This document shows, one piece after another, positions 26,537-35,879 of a DNA stretch of 62,831 nucleotides (positions are counted from its first letter, which is position 1; each line of letters starts with the position of its first letter). The stretch is taken from assembly GCA_030425685.1 (NCBI GenBank), contig JAUIAD010000023.1, forward strand, positions 1-62,831, read 5' to 3'. The notes beneath the pieces are model-generated. The model was not told the DNA's origin. It searched no databases and was given only the letters and a program-made list of their open reading frames with translations. This stretch comes from Gammaproteobacteria bacterium. Lineage in GTDB: Bacteria > Pseudomonadota > Gammaproteobacteria > Coxiellales > Coxiellaceae. The translations under genes and the position numbers were made by a program.

Positions 26537-28893
26537 TGGCGAATAATGGTTTAACCACTGCACAAGCTAAGGAGAGGCAAAAGAAATATGGGTATAACAC
26601 GATTACAGAAAAAGTGGAGCGCCCATGGTTAAAATTTTTAAGTTATTTTTGGGGGCCAATCTCTTGGATGATAGAGGCAGCTGCCGTGCTGTCGATAGTT
26701 GTCAGAGATTGGTTGGACCTAACGTTAATTTTAATTTTACTTTTTTCTAATAGCTTAATTCGTTATTGGGAGGAACGTAAAGCAAATAACGCTATCGCGC
26801 AACTAAAAAAGCAATTGGCTATTAGTGCTAGAGTGTTGCGCGATGGGGAATGGAAAACCATTCCTGCTAGTGATTTAGTGCCGGATGATGTGGTTACTAT
26901 GCAGCTTGGGGATATTGTACCGGCTGATGTGTTATTAACGGATAGTAGTAATGTTGAAGTGGATCAGGCGGCATTGACAGGTGAGTCTTTGCCGGTTGAG
27001 CGTAAGGAAGGTGATACGCTTTATTCAGGTTCTATTCTTTCGCGCGGTGATTGCCGCGGTGTGGTGACAGAAATCGGTGAGTCGACCTATTTTGGTAAAA
27101 CGGCGCAGCTGGTTAAAAAAGCAAAATCTACTGATCACTTTCAGCAAGCGGTAATGCGTATTGGTCGCTTTTTAATTGGCCTTACTATTATTTTAATTCT
27201 TTGTATTTTGGTCGCGGCTATTATTCGTGATACGCCGATGTTGGAGACCGTTCAGTTTCTATTGATTTTAACCGTTGCGGCTATTCCGGTTGCTTTGCCG
27301 GCTGTTTTGTCAGTTACTATGGCTGTTGGTGCTACACAGCTTTCAAAATTAAAAGCGATTGTTAGTCGTTTGGAGTCGATTGAAGAGTTGGCGGGTATGG
27401 ATGTGTTGTGTTCTGATAAAACGGGGACGCTAACGCAAAATAAATTGAAGATTCAAACGCCAGTTTTGTTTGCTGATATCGATAAACAGCAGTTGCTGTC
27501 TTATGCTGCTTTGGATTGTAATACCAGTAATCCAGATGTGATTGATCGTGTTATTTTGGATAATGTAAAGGATAGTAACTATTTAAAAAATAAAATTATT
27601 GTTGATTTTGTGCCTTTTGATCCTGTTAGTAAGCGTAGTCAGGTAACTGTTGAAGAGTTGGGTAAGCGTTTTGTTGTAAGTAAGGGTGCGCCGGCAAAGA
27701 TTGTTGAGTTATGTGAGCTTGATCAAAAAAGTCAGGAGGATGTTAACCGTTATATAGATGATTATGCAGAGCGTGGTTATCGTACGTTAGGTGTGGCTAA
27801 GAAAGAAGAGGGTGATGCTTGGGTCTTTTTGGGTCTGCTGCCGTTGTTTGATCCTGTGCGTGAAGATTCTGCTGATACGATTGCGCAAGCTAGAAGTATG
27901 CATGTCAGCGTTAAAATGATTACGGGTGATCATTTGGCGATTGCTAAGGAAGTTGGGCGTGAGTTAGATTTGGGGGATCGTATTGTTGAGGCATCTCACT
28001 TGCCGGAGGCGGATTTGAATGAAGCGCAAAAGATGGTCGAGGATGTCGATGGTTTTGCACAGGTGTTTCCACAGCATAAATATCAGATTGTCGATCATTT
28101 GCAGAAAAATAATCATATTGTTGGTATGACCGGGGATGGTGTTAATGATGCGCCGGCGTTGAAGAAGGCAGATGTTGGTATTGCCGTTTCTGGGGCTACG
28201 GATGCGGCGCGATCGGCAGCGGACTTGGTTTTAACGGCGCCTGGGCTGGGTGTGATTGTGCATGCTATTAAAAAGGCGCGGCAAATATTTGAGCGCATGA
28301 ATGCGTATTCAATTTATCGTATTGCTGAGACTTTGCGTGTTTTATTTTTCTTATCTTTTTCAATATTGATTTTTGATTATTATCCTTTGACGGCGGTGAT
28401 GGTGATTATCTTGGCGTTGTTAAATGATATTCCTATCATGACGATTGCTTATGACAATGCGCGTGTTAATAGAAAGCCGGTGCGGTGGCGGATGCCGAAG
28501 GTGTTGACTATCGCTTCTTTGCTTGGTTTGTTCGGTGTGTTTTCTAGTTTTGTGTTGTTGGCTTTGGCGAAGTATGTTTGGCATCTTGATCGTGAGATGA
28601 TTATGACGATGATGTTTTTAAAGATGACGGCTTCGGGGCATATGACGATTTATCTTGCTCGTACGGGGCATAAGCCGTTTTATGTTAAGCCTTGGCCTTC
28701 GCCTATTTTGTTTTTTACTACTGAGATTACGCAAGTGATTGGTACGTTGTTTGCTGTTTATGGGTGGTTGATGCCGGCTATTGGTTGGAAGTGGGCGTTG
28801 GTTGTTTGGGGGTATTCTATGGTTGAGTTTGTTTTAAATGATTGGGTTAAGATGGCTGGGTATCGGTTGGCTCGGTATATTAGACTGGCTTGA
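26536..28893 (+). CDS. P-type (P3A) plasma-membrane H+-ATPase
   Basis: 785 residues, short for P-ATPases but right for prokaryotic P3A pumps. The actuator motif is in DQAALTGESLPVERKEGD, the phosphorylated Asp in CSDKTGTLTQNK (about residues 290-301), the hinge in MTGDGVNDAPALKKADVGIAV. About ten membrane helices surround these, with IPVALPAVLSVTMAVG at M4. It pumps protons out using ATP. Such pumps are uncommon in bacteria. Next to decarboxylation and deimination systems an acid-resistance role is a reasonable inference. Confidence 0.92.
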   Translation: MANNGLTTAQAKERQKKYGYNTITEKVERPWLKFLSYFWGPISWMIEAAAVLSIVVRDWLDLTLILILLFSNSLIRYWEERKANNAIAQLKKQLAISARVLRDGEWKTIPASDLVPDDVVTMQLGDIVPADVLLTDSSNVEVDQAALTGESLPVERKEGDTLYSGSILSRGDCRGVVTEIGESTYFGKTAQLVKKAKSTDHFQQAVMRIGRFLIGLTIILILCILVAAIIRDTPMLETVQFLLILTVAAIPVALPAVLSVTMAVGATQLSKLKAIVSRLESIEELAGMDVLCSDKTGTLTQNKLKIQTPVLFADIDKQQLLSYAALDCNTSNPDVIDRVILDNVKDSNYLKNKIIVDFVPFDPVSKRSQVTVEELGKRFVVSKGAPAKIVELCELDQKSQEDVNRYIDDYAERGYRTLGVAKKEEGDAWVFLGLLPLFDPVREDSADTIAQARSMHVSVKMITGDHLAIAKEVGRELDLGDRIVEASHLPEADLNEAQKMVEDVDGFAQVFPQHKYQIVDHLQKNNHIVGMTGDGVNDAPALKKADVGIAVSGATDAARSAADLVLTAPGLGVIVHAIKKARQIFERMNAYSIYRIAETLRVLFFLSFSILIFDYYPLTAVMVIILALLNDIPIMTIAYDNARVNRKPVRWRMPKVLTIASLLGLFGVFSSFVLLALAKYVWHLDREMIMTMMFLKMTASGHMTIYLARTGHKPFYVKPWPSPILFFTTEITQVIGTLFAVYGWLMPAIGWKWALVVWGYSMVEFVLNDWVKMAGYRLARYIRLA

Positions 28894-28957
28894 TTGGGAT
28901 TTTTTATTATTTTTTGAAGTTTGTGGCTTGCTGAATTTTTGTTATGGGGTCTTAGGA

Positions 28958-29452
28958 TAGTAAGTGGTGGTCGTGTTCTTTTTGTAAGGAATTTTGTAGT
29001 GCATGTTTATGGGCCTCGATTTTGTGTTTTTTGAACTTTGAGCTCTACATGAGTTGTTGTTATGCGGTTCAGGATGGCAGGTAGTAGCCGGGCTCTTTTT
29101 GCATGGGATTTTGTCATACATGTTTGTAGGGCTCGATTTTGTGTTTTTTGGACTTTGAGCTCTGCATGAGTTGTTGTTATGCGGTTCAGGATGGCAGGTA
29201 GTAGCCGGGCTCTTTTTGCATGGGATTTTGTCATACATGTTTGTGGGGCTCGATTTTGTGTTTTTGGAATTTGAGCTCTGCATGAATTGTAGTTATGCGG
29301 TTCAGGATGGCAGGTAGTAGCCGGGCTCTTTTTGCATGGGATTTTGTCATACATGTTTGTGGGGCTCGATTTTGTGTTTTTGGAATTTGAGCTCTGCATG
29401 AATTGTTGTTATGCGGTTCAGGATGGCAGGTAGTAGCCGGGCTCTTTTTGCA
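28958..29452. repeat. 116-117 bp tandem repeat array, about 4.2 units
   Basis: Unit starts fall at 29076, 29193, 29309 and 29425, with a diverged unit before 29076. Each unit runs from GGCAGGTAGTAGCCGGGCTC through GCTCGATTTTGTG to TATGCGGTTCAGGAT. Units are 95% or more alike except the first. The array fills the gap between the H+-ATPase and the arginine antiporter. Short open frames cross it on the minus strand only because the unit is free of stops in some frames. Confidence 0.9.
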
Positions 29453-29539
29453 AGGCGCCCGCTAGTACATCCCTGTAGGGCTCCGTTTCGCACTTCCTGT
29501 GCTCAAAGGCTTGCAAAAAGAGCCCGGCTACTACCTGCC
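29425..29539. repeat. 30-bp perfect inverted repeat closing the tandem array
   Basis: Left arm 29425-29454 (GGCAGGTAGTAGCCGGGCTC then TTTTTGCAAG) and right arm 29510-29539 are exact reverse complements. The 55-nt loop includes the dispersed GTTTCGCACTTCCTG core. The array thus appears to be growth of one arm of this element. Confidence 0.9.
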
Positions 29540-29554
29540 GAGGCTTTAATGAGT

Positions 29555-29582
29555 TTGAGGTGCGGTTAGACTTGTTTAAAAT
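29555..29582 (+). promoter_or_regulatory. candidate promoter of the arginine deiminase operon
   Basis: TTGAGG (29555-29560) and TAAAAT (29577-29582) with a 16-base spacer. The heptamer array begins at the last base of the -10, so it would lie at the transcription start and in the leader. No FNR/ANR box (TTGAT-N4-ATCAA) was found here by eye. Confidence 0.4.
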
Positions 29583-29658
29583 TTGATGTTTGATGTTTGA
29601 TGTTTGATGTTTGATGTTTGATGTTTGATATTTGATATTTGATATTTGATATTTGATA
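29582..29658 (+). repeat. heptamer array: 6 x TTTGATG + 5 x TTTGATA
   Basis: Eleven uninterrupted 7-bp units (77 bp) ending 26 bases before the antiporter ATG. A 7-bp unit changes promoter-to-gene spacing and leader length when it slips. It does not lie in a coding frame. Confidence 0.95.
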
Positions 29659-29683
29659 TTTGTGATCGTTGCTGGAGAGAAAT

Positions 29684-31024
29684 ATGCAAAGCACAAAAAA
29701 AATGGGTTTGGTTATGTTGGCGGCGCTGGTTTGTGGCAATATGATTGGCTCGGGGATTTTTTTGTTACCATCGAGTTTGGCTGGGATTGGTTCGGTTAGC
29801 TTGCTTTCATGGATATTTACGGGTGTTGGCGCTTTGTGTTTGGCGTTGGTGTTTGCTCATATGAGTACTTTAATTACTAAAACGGGTGGGCCTTATTCTT
29901 ATGCTAGGGTAACGTTGGGTGAGTTTATTGGTTTTCAAACGGCTTATAGTTATTGGGTGGCTATTTGGGTGGGGAATGCGGCGATTGCTATTGCGATGGT
30001 GGGGTATTTACGCTTCTTTTTTCCTGTTTTAAGTGATCCTTGGTATACCTTTGCTGTTGCAGCAGGTGTGGTGTGGCTATTTACGCTTATTAATTTGTTG
30101 GGTGTCAGGTCTGCTGGTTTTGTGCAAGCGGTTACGACGGTGTTAAAGTTGCTGCCTATTTTATTGGTTGGGCTGTTGGGCTGGTTTTATATTGAAGATA
30201 AAAACTTTACGTCGATGTTTAATATTACTCAGCCGCATATTTCAAATTTTAGTGCTATTTCTATGGGGGCGGCATTAACTTTTTGGGCATTTATTGGTTT
30301 AGAATCTGCGACGATTCCTGCGGGTTACGTTAAAAATCCTAAGCGCAATATTCCCTTGGCGACGATTGTTGGCACTAGTATTGCGGCTATTGTTTATATT
30401 GCTAGTTCTACTGCTATTATGGGGATGATTCCTGCGGCGGAGTTAAAAAGTAGTGTGTCGCCTTTTGCTGATGCGGCTAGAATGATTGTTGGTCCTTGGG
30501 GTGCTGCGTTGATTGCGGTGGCGGCTATTATTTCTTGTCTTGGTGCGTTAAATGGTTGGGTGTTATTGCAGGGGCAGGTGGCGATGGCTGCTGCTAATGA
30601 CCAGTTGTTTCCGCCATTATTTGCTAAGCTTAATAAGAATGATGTTCCAGCTAAGGGTATTGTTATTACGTCGCTATTAATTACTATATTATTACTGTTA
30701 ACGACCTCAAAAGATTTAATTCAGCAGTTTAATATTATTATTTTGTTGGCGGTGTTAGCCAATGTTATTCCTTATTTGTATACAGCGATAGCTCAGATGT
30801 TGTGTCTGCAGGATGAAAGCTTGCTGAGAGCTAAAAAGTATGGTTTATTTGCAGTGGCATTCGTTGCGCTTTGTTTTTCGTTTTGGGCGATTTATAGTTC
30901 GGGGATTAAAACTGTTTTTTATGGTTCTGTTTTATTGTTAACGAGTGTTCCGTTTTATGCCTGGGTTACTCGTAAAAAATTTCATTTAAAATTGAATAAG
31001 AGGTGTGATAGTAATGGCAATTAA
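29684..31024 (+). CDS. arcD: APC-family antiporter, AdiC/ArcD-like (arginine:ornithine)
   Basis: 446 residues from the ATG at 29684, with GGAGAG upstream. About 12 membrane helices. It is close to AdiC in pattern: [17 protein letters not shown] in helix 1 (the GSG substrate loop), [41 protein letters not shown] around helix 6, and [15 protein letters not shown]. AdiC exchanges arginine for agmatine. Here the downstream genes make ornithine, so arginine:ornithine exchange is more likely. It overlaps arcB by 11 bases. The gene symbol reflects role in the operon, not family, since classical ArcD is a different APC branch. Confidence 0.85.
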   Translation: MQSTKKMGLVMLAALVCGNMIGSGIFLLPSSLAGIGSVSLLSWIFTGVGALCLALVFAHMSTLITKTGGPYSYARVTLGEFIGFQTAYSYWVAIWVGNAAIAIAMVGYLRFFFPVLSDPWYTFAVAAGVVWLFTLINLLGVRSAGFVQAVTTVLKLLPILLVGLLGWFYIEDKNFTSMFNITQPHISNFSAISMGAALTFWAFIGLESATIPAGYVKNPKRNIPLATIVGTSIAAIVYIASSTAIMGMIPAAELKSSVSPFADAARMIVGPWGAALIAVAAIISCLGALNGWVLLQGQVAMAAANDQLFPPLFAKLNKNDVPAKGIVITSLLITILLLLTTSKDLIQQFNIIILLAVLANVIPYLYTAIAQMLCLQDESLLRAKKYGLFAVAFVALCFSFWAIYSSGIKTVFYGSVLLLTSVPFYAWVTRKKFHLKLNKRCDSNGN

Positions 31025-32009
31025 CTTACGTGGTCGTAATTTTCTAACATTAAAAGATTTTTCATCAGAAGAAATTAGATTTTTATTGGATTTGTCTCGT
31101 GATCTTAAGGATAAGAAAAGACGCGGTGAGAAGGGTGATTTGTTGTTTGAGAGAAGTATTGTGTTGCTTTTCGATAAACCATCAACAAGAACGCGGTGTG
31201 CTTTTGAGGTTGCAGCACATGATGAGGGTGCAAATGTGACGTTTCTTTCAAATAGTCATATGGGGCATAAGGAGTCGATTGAAGATACGGCTAAGGTTCT
31301 TGGGCGTATGTATGATGGTATTGAATTTCGTGGTTTTTCGCATAGTATTGTTGAGTGTTTAGCTGACCATGCGGGTGTGCCGGTGTGGAATGGTTTGACG
31401 GATCAGTTTCATCCAACGCAAATACTGGCAGATTTTTTGACGTTGCAAGAAAAAATGAATAAGCCTTTGCATCATACTAAGTTAGTATTTGTTGGTGATG
31501 CGCGCAATAATATGGGTAATTCTTTGATGATTGGTGCGGCCAAAATGGGTATGCATTTTGTTGGTTTAGCGCCAAAATCTTTGTGGCCAGAGAAAGATTT
31601 GATTGCTGAAATGGAAGCTGTTGCAAAAGAAACGGGTGCAAAAATTGAGTTTCATGATGAAATTGAGCAAGCGGTTCGTGATGCGGATGCTATTTATACG
31701 GATGTGTGGGTTTCGATGGGTGAGGAAGATCAGTATGCAGAGCGTATTAAGCTGCTGTCACCTTATCAAGTGAATGAAAAAATGCTGGCGTTAACGGGTA
31801 ATGAAGATGTTTTATTTATGCATTGCTTACCAGCGTTTCATGATTTAAATACTGAGGTGGGTAAAGAGATTAAAGAGAAGTTTGGCTTGGATGAAATGGA
31901 AGTCACGGATGAGGTTTTTCGCGGTCGTCACTCAGTTGTTTTTGATGAGGCTGAAAATCGCCTGCATACGATTAAAGCTGTTATGGTAGCGACAATTGGT
32001 AATATTTAA
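31014..32009 (+). CDS. arcB: ornithine carbamoyltransferase, catabolic context
   Basis: 331 residues from the ATG at 31014, with AGAGGTG upstream. Carbamoyl-phosphate site [14 protein letters not shown] (about residues 52-65), [11 protein letters not shown] near 133-143, ornithine loop SMGEED near 235, and HCLPAFHD near 270. It runs ornithine + carbamoyl phosphate to and from citrulline. ArgF and catabolic ArcB cannot be separated by motif alone. The antiporter, deiminase and carbamate kinase around it imply the catabolic direction. Confidence 0.95.
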   Translation: MAINLRGRNFLTLKDFSSEEIRFLLDLSRDLKDKKRRGEKGDLLFERSIVLLFDKPSTRTRCAFEVAAHDEGANVTFLSNSHMGHKESIEDTAKVLGRMYDGIEFRGFSHSIVECLADHAGVPVWNGLTDQFHPTQILADFLTLQEKMNKPLHHTKLVFVGDARNNMGNSLMIGAAKMGMHFVGLAPKSLWPEKDLIAEMEAVAKETGAKIEFHDEIEQAVRDADAIYTDVWVSMGEEDQYAERIKLLSPYQVNEKMLALTGNEDVLFMHCLPAFHDLNTEVGKEIKEKFGLDEMEVTDEVFRGRHSVVFDEAENRLHTIKAVMVATIGNI

Positions 32010-32037
32010 TTAATTTAATCGTATAAAGGTAAATAGT

Positions 32038-33240
32038 ATGTTAATAGAGTCTGAAATTGCACCTTTAAAAAAGGTTATTTTGCATCGTCCGGATATTTCA
32101 CTGCGTCGTTTAACGCCATCTAACTGTCGTGATTTTCTATTTGATGATGTTCTATGGCCGGAGCGTGCGGCTAAAGAGCATGATTATTTTGCTAATGTAT
32201 TACGTGAGCATGGTGTTGAAGTTTATCTGTTAGCAGATTTACTGCATGATACTTTAGAGATAGAGAGTGCGCGTGATTATTTGCTTAATAGTTTGAAACT
32301 ACATGACTATCATGGTTCTGTTGTGCAAACGGCGCTAAAACATTTTCTTGGACGTTTATCACCGCAAGAGTTGACGCATTATTTAATGGGTGGGTTGACG
32401 GTTCATGATACCGGTTATCATGCCTTGGGTTTGGCAACACGTGTTGCTGATCCAGATGATTTTATTTTGCCACCTTTGCCAAATCATTTATTTACGCGTG
32501 ATACTTCTTTCTGGATTGGCAAAGGGGTGTCTATTAATCCCATGACCTTTCCGGCGCGTCAGGGTGAGACCGTTAATTTGGCGACGATATATAAGTTTCA
32601 TCCTATGTTTCAAAGTTCAGATCTGACTATTTGGTATGATGGTAGCACGCATGATCCTTTGCCTAGTATTGAAGGTGGTGATGTGTTGGTGTTAAGCAAA
32701 GATACTGTCATGATTGGTTTGGGGCAGCGAACTCGTCCACAGGCGGTTGAGCTTTTGGCTCAACGCTTATTTTCCCATAACGCTATTTCACAAGTTATCG
32801 CTGTTGAATTGCCAAAAGCGCGTGCCTCGATGCATCTTGATACGGTGATGACAATGTTAAATCATGATACTTTTTGTATTGCTTTTCCCAGTGATGACAT
32901 TCGCTCGTGGACGATCAAGCCAGGGGATGCCCCTAATAAACTAGTGATTGATGAACAGAAAGATTTTTTTGCGACGGTGGCGCATGCTGTTGGTCAGAAA
33001 AAATTACGTTTAATACGTCCTGGTGGTGATCGTTTTGCTTTGCAACGTGAGCAGTGGACAGATGCTAGTAATTTATTGGCAATCAAGCCAGGTGTGGTTA
33101 TTGGTTATGAGTGCAACACAGAAACCAATAAGAAATTAAAAGCTGAAGGTATTGAGGTGATCCCAATTAAAGGCTCTGAACTAGGCCGTGGTCGTGGTGG
33201 TTCACGTTGTATGTCGTGTCCTATACTAAGGCAGTCTTGA
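32038..33240 (+). CDS. arcA: arginine deiminase
   Basis: 400 residues. It hydrolyses arginine to citrulline and ammonia. The N-terminal [14 protein letters not shown], the [13 protein letters not shown] active-site segment, EGGDVLVL with catalytic Glu/Asp, [10 protein letters not shown] with the catalytic His, and the C-terminal [12 protein letters not shown] with the nucleophilic Cys (about residue 391) are all present. The ammonia released raises pH. It lies 28 bp after arcB. Confidence 0.96.
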   Translation: MLIESEIAPLKKVILHRPDISLRRLTPSNCRDFLFDDVLWPERAAKEHDYFANVLREHGVEVYLLADLLHDTLEIESARDYLLNSLKLHDYHGSVVQTALKHFLGRLSPQELTHYLMGGLTVHDTGYHALGLATRVADPDDFILPPLPNHLFTRDTSFWIGKGVSINPMTFPARQGETVNLATIYKFHPMFQSSDLTIWYDGSTHDPLPSIEGGDVLVLSKDTVMIGLGQRTRPQAVELLAQRLFSHNAISQVIAVELPKARASMHLDTVMTMLNHDTFCIAFPSDDIRSWTIKPGDAPNKLVIDEQKDFFATVAHAVGQKKLRLIRPGGDRFALQREQWTDASNLLAIKPGVVIGYECNTETNKKLKAEGIEVIPIKGSELGRGRGGSRCMSCPILRQS

Positions 33241-33330
33241 TAATATTTATCAATATGCTGCATGCTATATAATAAACGTTCCGTATGCAGCAAAATAAGC
33301 TATCATCATGTAATATACTGCAAAAAAAAC

Positions 33331-33356
33331 CGTAGGGGCGCAGCATGCTGCGCCCG
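33331..33356 (+). repeat. dispersed palindrome copy (GCAGCATGCTGC)
   Basis: Identical to the copy at 20818-20843. It lies between arcA and arcC, 21 bases before the arcC start, and could fold into an mRNA hairpin that changes the arcA:arcC ratio. Confidence 0.85.
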
Positions 33357-33377
33357 CTATCTATCCGGAGACTAAAA

Positions 33378-34277
33378 ATGTTATACGTAATCGCCTTAGG
33401 CGGAAACGCTCTTTTAAAACGAGGGCAGCCATTAGAAGCCAATCTATTACGCGAAAATGTAAAAAAAGCCGCAAGTGTTATTGCAAAAGTAGCCAACGAT
33501 CATCAAGTATTAATTGTTCATGGCAATGGCCCGCAAGTTGGCTTATTAGCTTTGCAAGCAGAAGCTTATAAAGAAGTACATGCCTATCCATTAGATATTT
33601 TAGACGCAGAAAGTCAAGGAATGATAGGCTATTTATTACAGCAAGAAATCGCTAATCACGCCAATAAAAATTGCGTAACGTTATTAACGCAAGTTGTTGT
33701 CGATGCAAATGACCCAGCTTTTGAAAACCCAACAAAATTTATTGGTCCTGTTTATTCGCAAAAGCAATCAGAGAGTGTAGCACAAGAGCATGCTTGGGTG
33801 ATGAAACAAGATGGTGAGTATGTGCGCCGGGTAGTACCTTCACCAATGCCAAAAGCTGTGTTTGAGCTTGAATCTTTAAAAGCTCTGTTAAAAGCAGACA
33901 TGACGGTCGTTGCTGGCGGTGGTGGCGGCATACCTTGTGTGGAATCAAATGGCAAACTGCAAGGCGTTGAGGCAGTGGTCGATAAGGATCTAACAGCAGC
34001 ATTAATTGCTGAAAAGCTTAATGCGGACCACTTGGTGATATTAACGGATGTTGATGCGGTCTATGAAGATTTTGCAAAACCAACAGCAAAGGCTATTACG
34101 CAAGTTAGTGTAAAGGCTCTAGAGGCTAAGTCATTTCCCGCCGGTTCGATGGGGCCTAAGGTGCAAGCGGCTGCTCAATTCACTCGGCAAACAGGCCAAG
34201 CTTCTTATATTGGTTCGTTAGCACTGCTGCAGTCAATTTTGCAGGGCCAATCTGGGACGCGCATTGTGGCTGATTAG
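33378..34277 (+). CDS. arcC: carbamate kinase
   Basis: 299 residues from the ATG at 33378 (GGAG upstream). Phosphate loop VIALGGNALLKRGQ at residues 3-16, VHGNGPQVGLLALQ near 52-65, AGGGGGIPCVE near 190 and DKDLTAALIAEKLNADHLVILTDVD (quoted in part: DKDLTAALIAEKL). It transfers phosphate from carbamoyl phosphate to ADP, giving the ATP yield of the pathway plus ammonia and CO2. It closes the operon. Confidence 0.96.
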   Translation: MLYVIALGGNALLKRGQPLEANLLRENVKKAASVIAKVANDHQVLIVHGNGPQVGLLALQAEAYKEVHAYPLDILDAESQGMIGYLLQQEIANHANKNCVTLLTQVVVDANDPAFENPTKFIGPVYSQKQSESVAQEHAWVMKQDGEYVRRVVPSPMPKAVFELESLKALLKADMTVVAGGGGGIPCVESNGKLQGVEAVVDKDLTAALIAEKLNADHLVILTDVDAVYEDFAKPTAKAITQVSVKALEAKSFPAGSMGPKVQAAAQFTRQTGQASYIGSLALLQSILQGQSGTRIVAD

Positions 34278-34390
34278 GACTGTCTGCTCGTTGCACAGCA
34301 TTGGAATTGCCTTAATTTTAACCAGACTGAGTTGTAAGTGTGTTATGAGGAGGCTTATGCTTTTTCCAGGTGCTTATACTGCCATACCTA

Positions 34391-34435
34391 AAACATGTGT
34401 AAATTTGCATTGCCAATGCAAATTTACACATGTTT
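34391..34435. terminator. 45-bp perfect palindrome after arcC
   Basis: AAACATGTGTAAATTTGCAT plus TG, one central base, then its exact reverse complement, ending in TTTTT. It may terminate the arc operon. The inner 33 bases recur as a second palindrome 24 bp downstream. Confidence 0.6.
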
Positions 34436-34458
34436 TTGCCTTATTTAGCTATAAATAC

Positions 34459-34491
34459 GTGTAAATTTGCATTGGCAATGCAAATTTACAC
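34459..34491. promoter_or_regulatory. second 33-bp palindrome upstream of the ATPase gene
   Basis: GTGTAAATTTGCATTG, one base, and its exact reverse complement, about 68 bp before the ATPase start. Two near-identical palindromes with the same core and about 62-bp centre spacing suggest a protein-binding operator pair rather than only termination. Confidence 0.45.
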
Positions 34492-34558
34492 AAACAGTCT
34501 TGAGATATTGGCGGTCATCATGTATATTTTTCGATGTAGATGAGTTATTTCAGGATGT

Positions 34559-35710
34559 ATGATGCCTATTATCAATAGGGAGCTAACCTCTCAAATCGCG
34601 CAGTACCTTAAATACTTCCCCGTTGTTGCTTTGACGGGACCACGGCAGTCAGGCAAATCAACCTTGTTACGGTATTTGTTACCTGATTATGACTACGTCA
34701 CCTTTGATGACCCTACGCAAGTGGATTTATTTCAATCTGACCCTAAGCGTTTTTTTAATACGCACGCAGATAAAGTTATCTTTGATGAGGTGCATTATGT
34801 GCCCGATATTTTCCGCTATCTTAAAATAGCCATTGATAATGATCGAAAGAAATATGGTAGATTTGTTGTTACCAGCTCTAGTCAATTTTCATTTCTAAAA
34901 AAATCATCTGAATCCTTAGCAGGTCGAATTGGTTTGTTGACGCTACTACCTTTTCAATATAGTGAAATGCCAGAATCTCTTCAAAGTGAGAGTATTTTTA
35001 GGGGTGGATATCCGGAGCTGGTTGATCGAGCTTATCAGTTGTTTGATGCGTGGTTTTCTGGCTATGTGGATACTTATTTAAATAAAGATATTCGTGAGCT
35101 AGCAGAGATTGGTAACATACGTGATTTTCAAAGATTGATAAAGTTATTAGCTGCGCAGGCTGCGCAAACATTAAATATGTCAAGTTTGGCAAATGATTTA
35201 GCTATAAGTGTCAATACAGTTAAAAAATGGATTTCTTTACTTGAGGCTTCTTATGTAATTTTTTTATTACCGCCTTACTATAATAATCTTGGGAAACGGA
35301 TTGTAAAGAGCCCTAAAGTCTATTTTTGCGACACCGGTCTTGTATCCTATTTGGTTGGTATAAAAAATAAAGAACTGTTTGAGCATGGGCCAATGACAGG
35401 AGCCATATTTGAAAACTATCTTGTTGCAGAAATCTTAAAAAAAATTAAGCATTCTGCATCTGATGCGGAGTTGTTTTACTATAGAACCTCTCATGGTGTG
35501 GAGGTTGATTTAATTATTGATTGGAAAACACACCAGCATTTTATTGAGATAAAAAGTGGCGAGACGTTTCGCCCTAAGATGGTGTCAACACTTGAGAGAT
35601 TAATGGCAGAGAATAGTAAAGGTTATTTGCTTTATCGTGGGGCCTGTGTTCCATATGGTGATGATATTCAAGTTGTTAATTATGCGGATTATCTTACTGC
35701 ACCGTTTTAA
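34559..35710 (+). CDS. AAA_14 / DUF4143 ATPase
   Basis: 383 residues. Walker A GPRQSGKSTLLR (residues 28-39), Walker B KVIFDEVHYVPD (about 76-87), sensor VTSSSQFSFLKK, and LPFQYSEM follow the AAA_14 pattern. The C-terminal DUF4143 half has a restriction-endonuclease-like ELFYYRTSHGVEVDLIID...FIEIKSGE. The family is very common in bacteria and its role is unclear. Start is one of two adjacent ATGs (34559 or 34562). A decayed relative lies at 60844. Confidence 0.9.
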   Translation: MMPIINRELTSQIAQYLKYFPVVALTGPRQSGKSTLLRYLLPDYDYVTFDDPTQVDLFQSDPKRFFNTHADKVIFDEVHYVPDIFRYLKIAIDNDRKKYGRFVVTSSSQFSFLKKSSESLAGRIGLLTLLPFQYSEMPESLQSESIFRGGYPELVDRAYQLFDAWFSGYVDTYLNKDIRELAEIGNIRDFQRLIKLLAAQAAQTLNMSSLANDLAISVNTVKKWISLLEASYVIFLLPPYYNNLGKRIVKSPKVYFCDTGLVSYLVGIKNKELFEHGPMTGAIFENYLVAEILKKIKHSASDAELFYYRTSHGVEVDLIIDWKTHQHFIEIKSGETFRPKMVSTLERLMAENSKGYLLYRGACVPYGDDIQVVNYADYLTAPF

Positions 35711-35715
35711 CAGTT

Positions 35716-35867
35716 AGGTTGCTGGTAAAAGCCCAGCCTATGGATAGGCGGCCACAAATGGAGCCGCGCAGTACATAAAGTCATATACTCTGAGCTGTTA
35801 CGGTTGCTGGTAAGAGCCCAGTCTATAGAATCGCGCGGGACATAAAGCCATATGCCCCGAGCGGTTA
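35716..35867 (+). repeat. dispersed repeat, tandem copies 2 and 3
   Basis: Two related units (35716-35800 and 35803-35867) both begin GTTGCTGGTAA and share GCCCAG(C/T)CTAT, CATAAAG(T/C)CATAT and GAGC. Copy 2 has an extra 20 bases. Copy 1 of the family is at 4745-4793. The pair separates the ATPase gene from tolR. Confidence 0.75.
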
Positions 35868-35879
35868 AAGAATTGATGT

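Larger units (their letters stand above)
28894..29683. other. 790-bp non-coding, repeat-filled gap
   Basis: No gene is supported. From left to right it contains the 116-bp array, a 30-bp perfect inverted repeat made from the last unit, a candidate promoter and an 11-copy heptamer array, ending at the antiporter's ribosome-binding site. Confidence 0.75.

Noticed and set aside
28942..29399. Two overlapping minus-strand open frames (113 and 130 codons) rich in CHPEPHNNNSCRAQ-type repeats
   Set aside because: They are the 116-bp tandem array read in two frames. No ribosome-binding site, and open length only reflects a stop-free repeat unit.
28958..29658. Possible CRISPR array
   Set aside because: The 116-bp units are contiguous without unique spacers, and the heptamers are a simple microsatellite. 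No cas genes are present.
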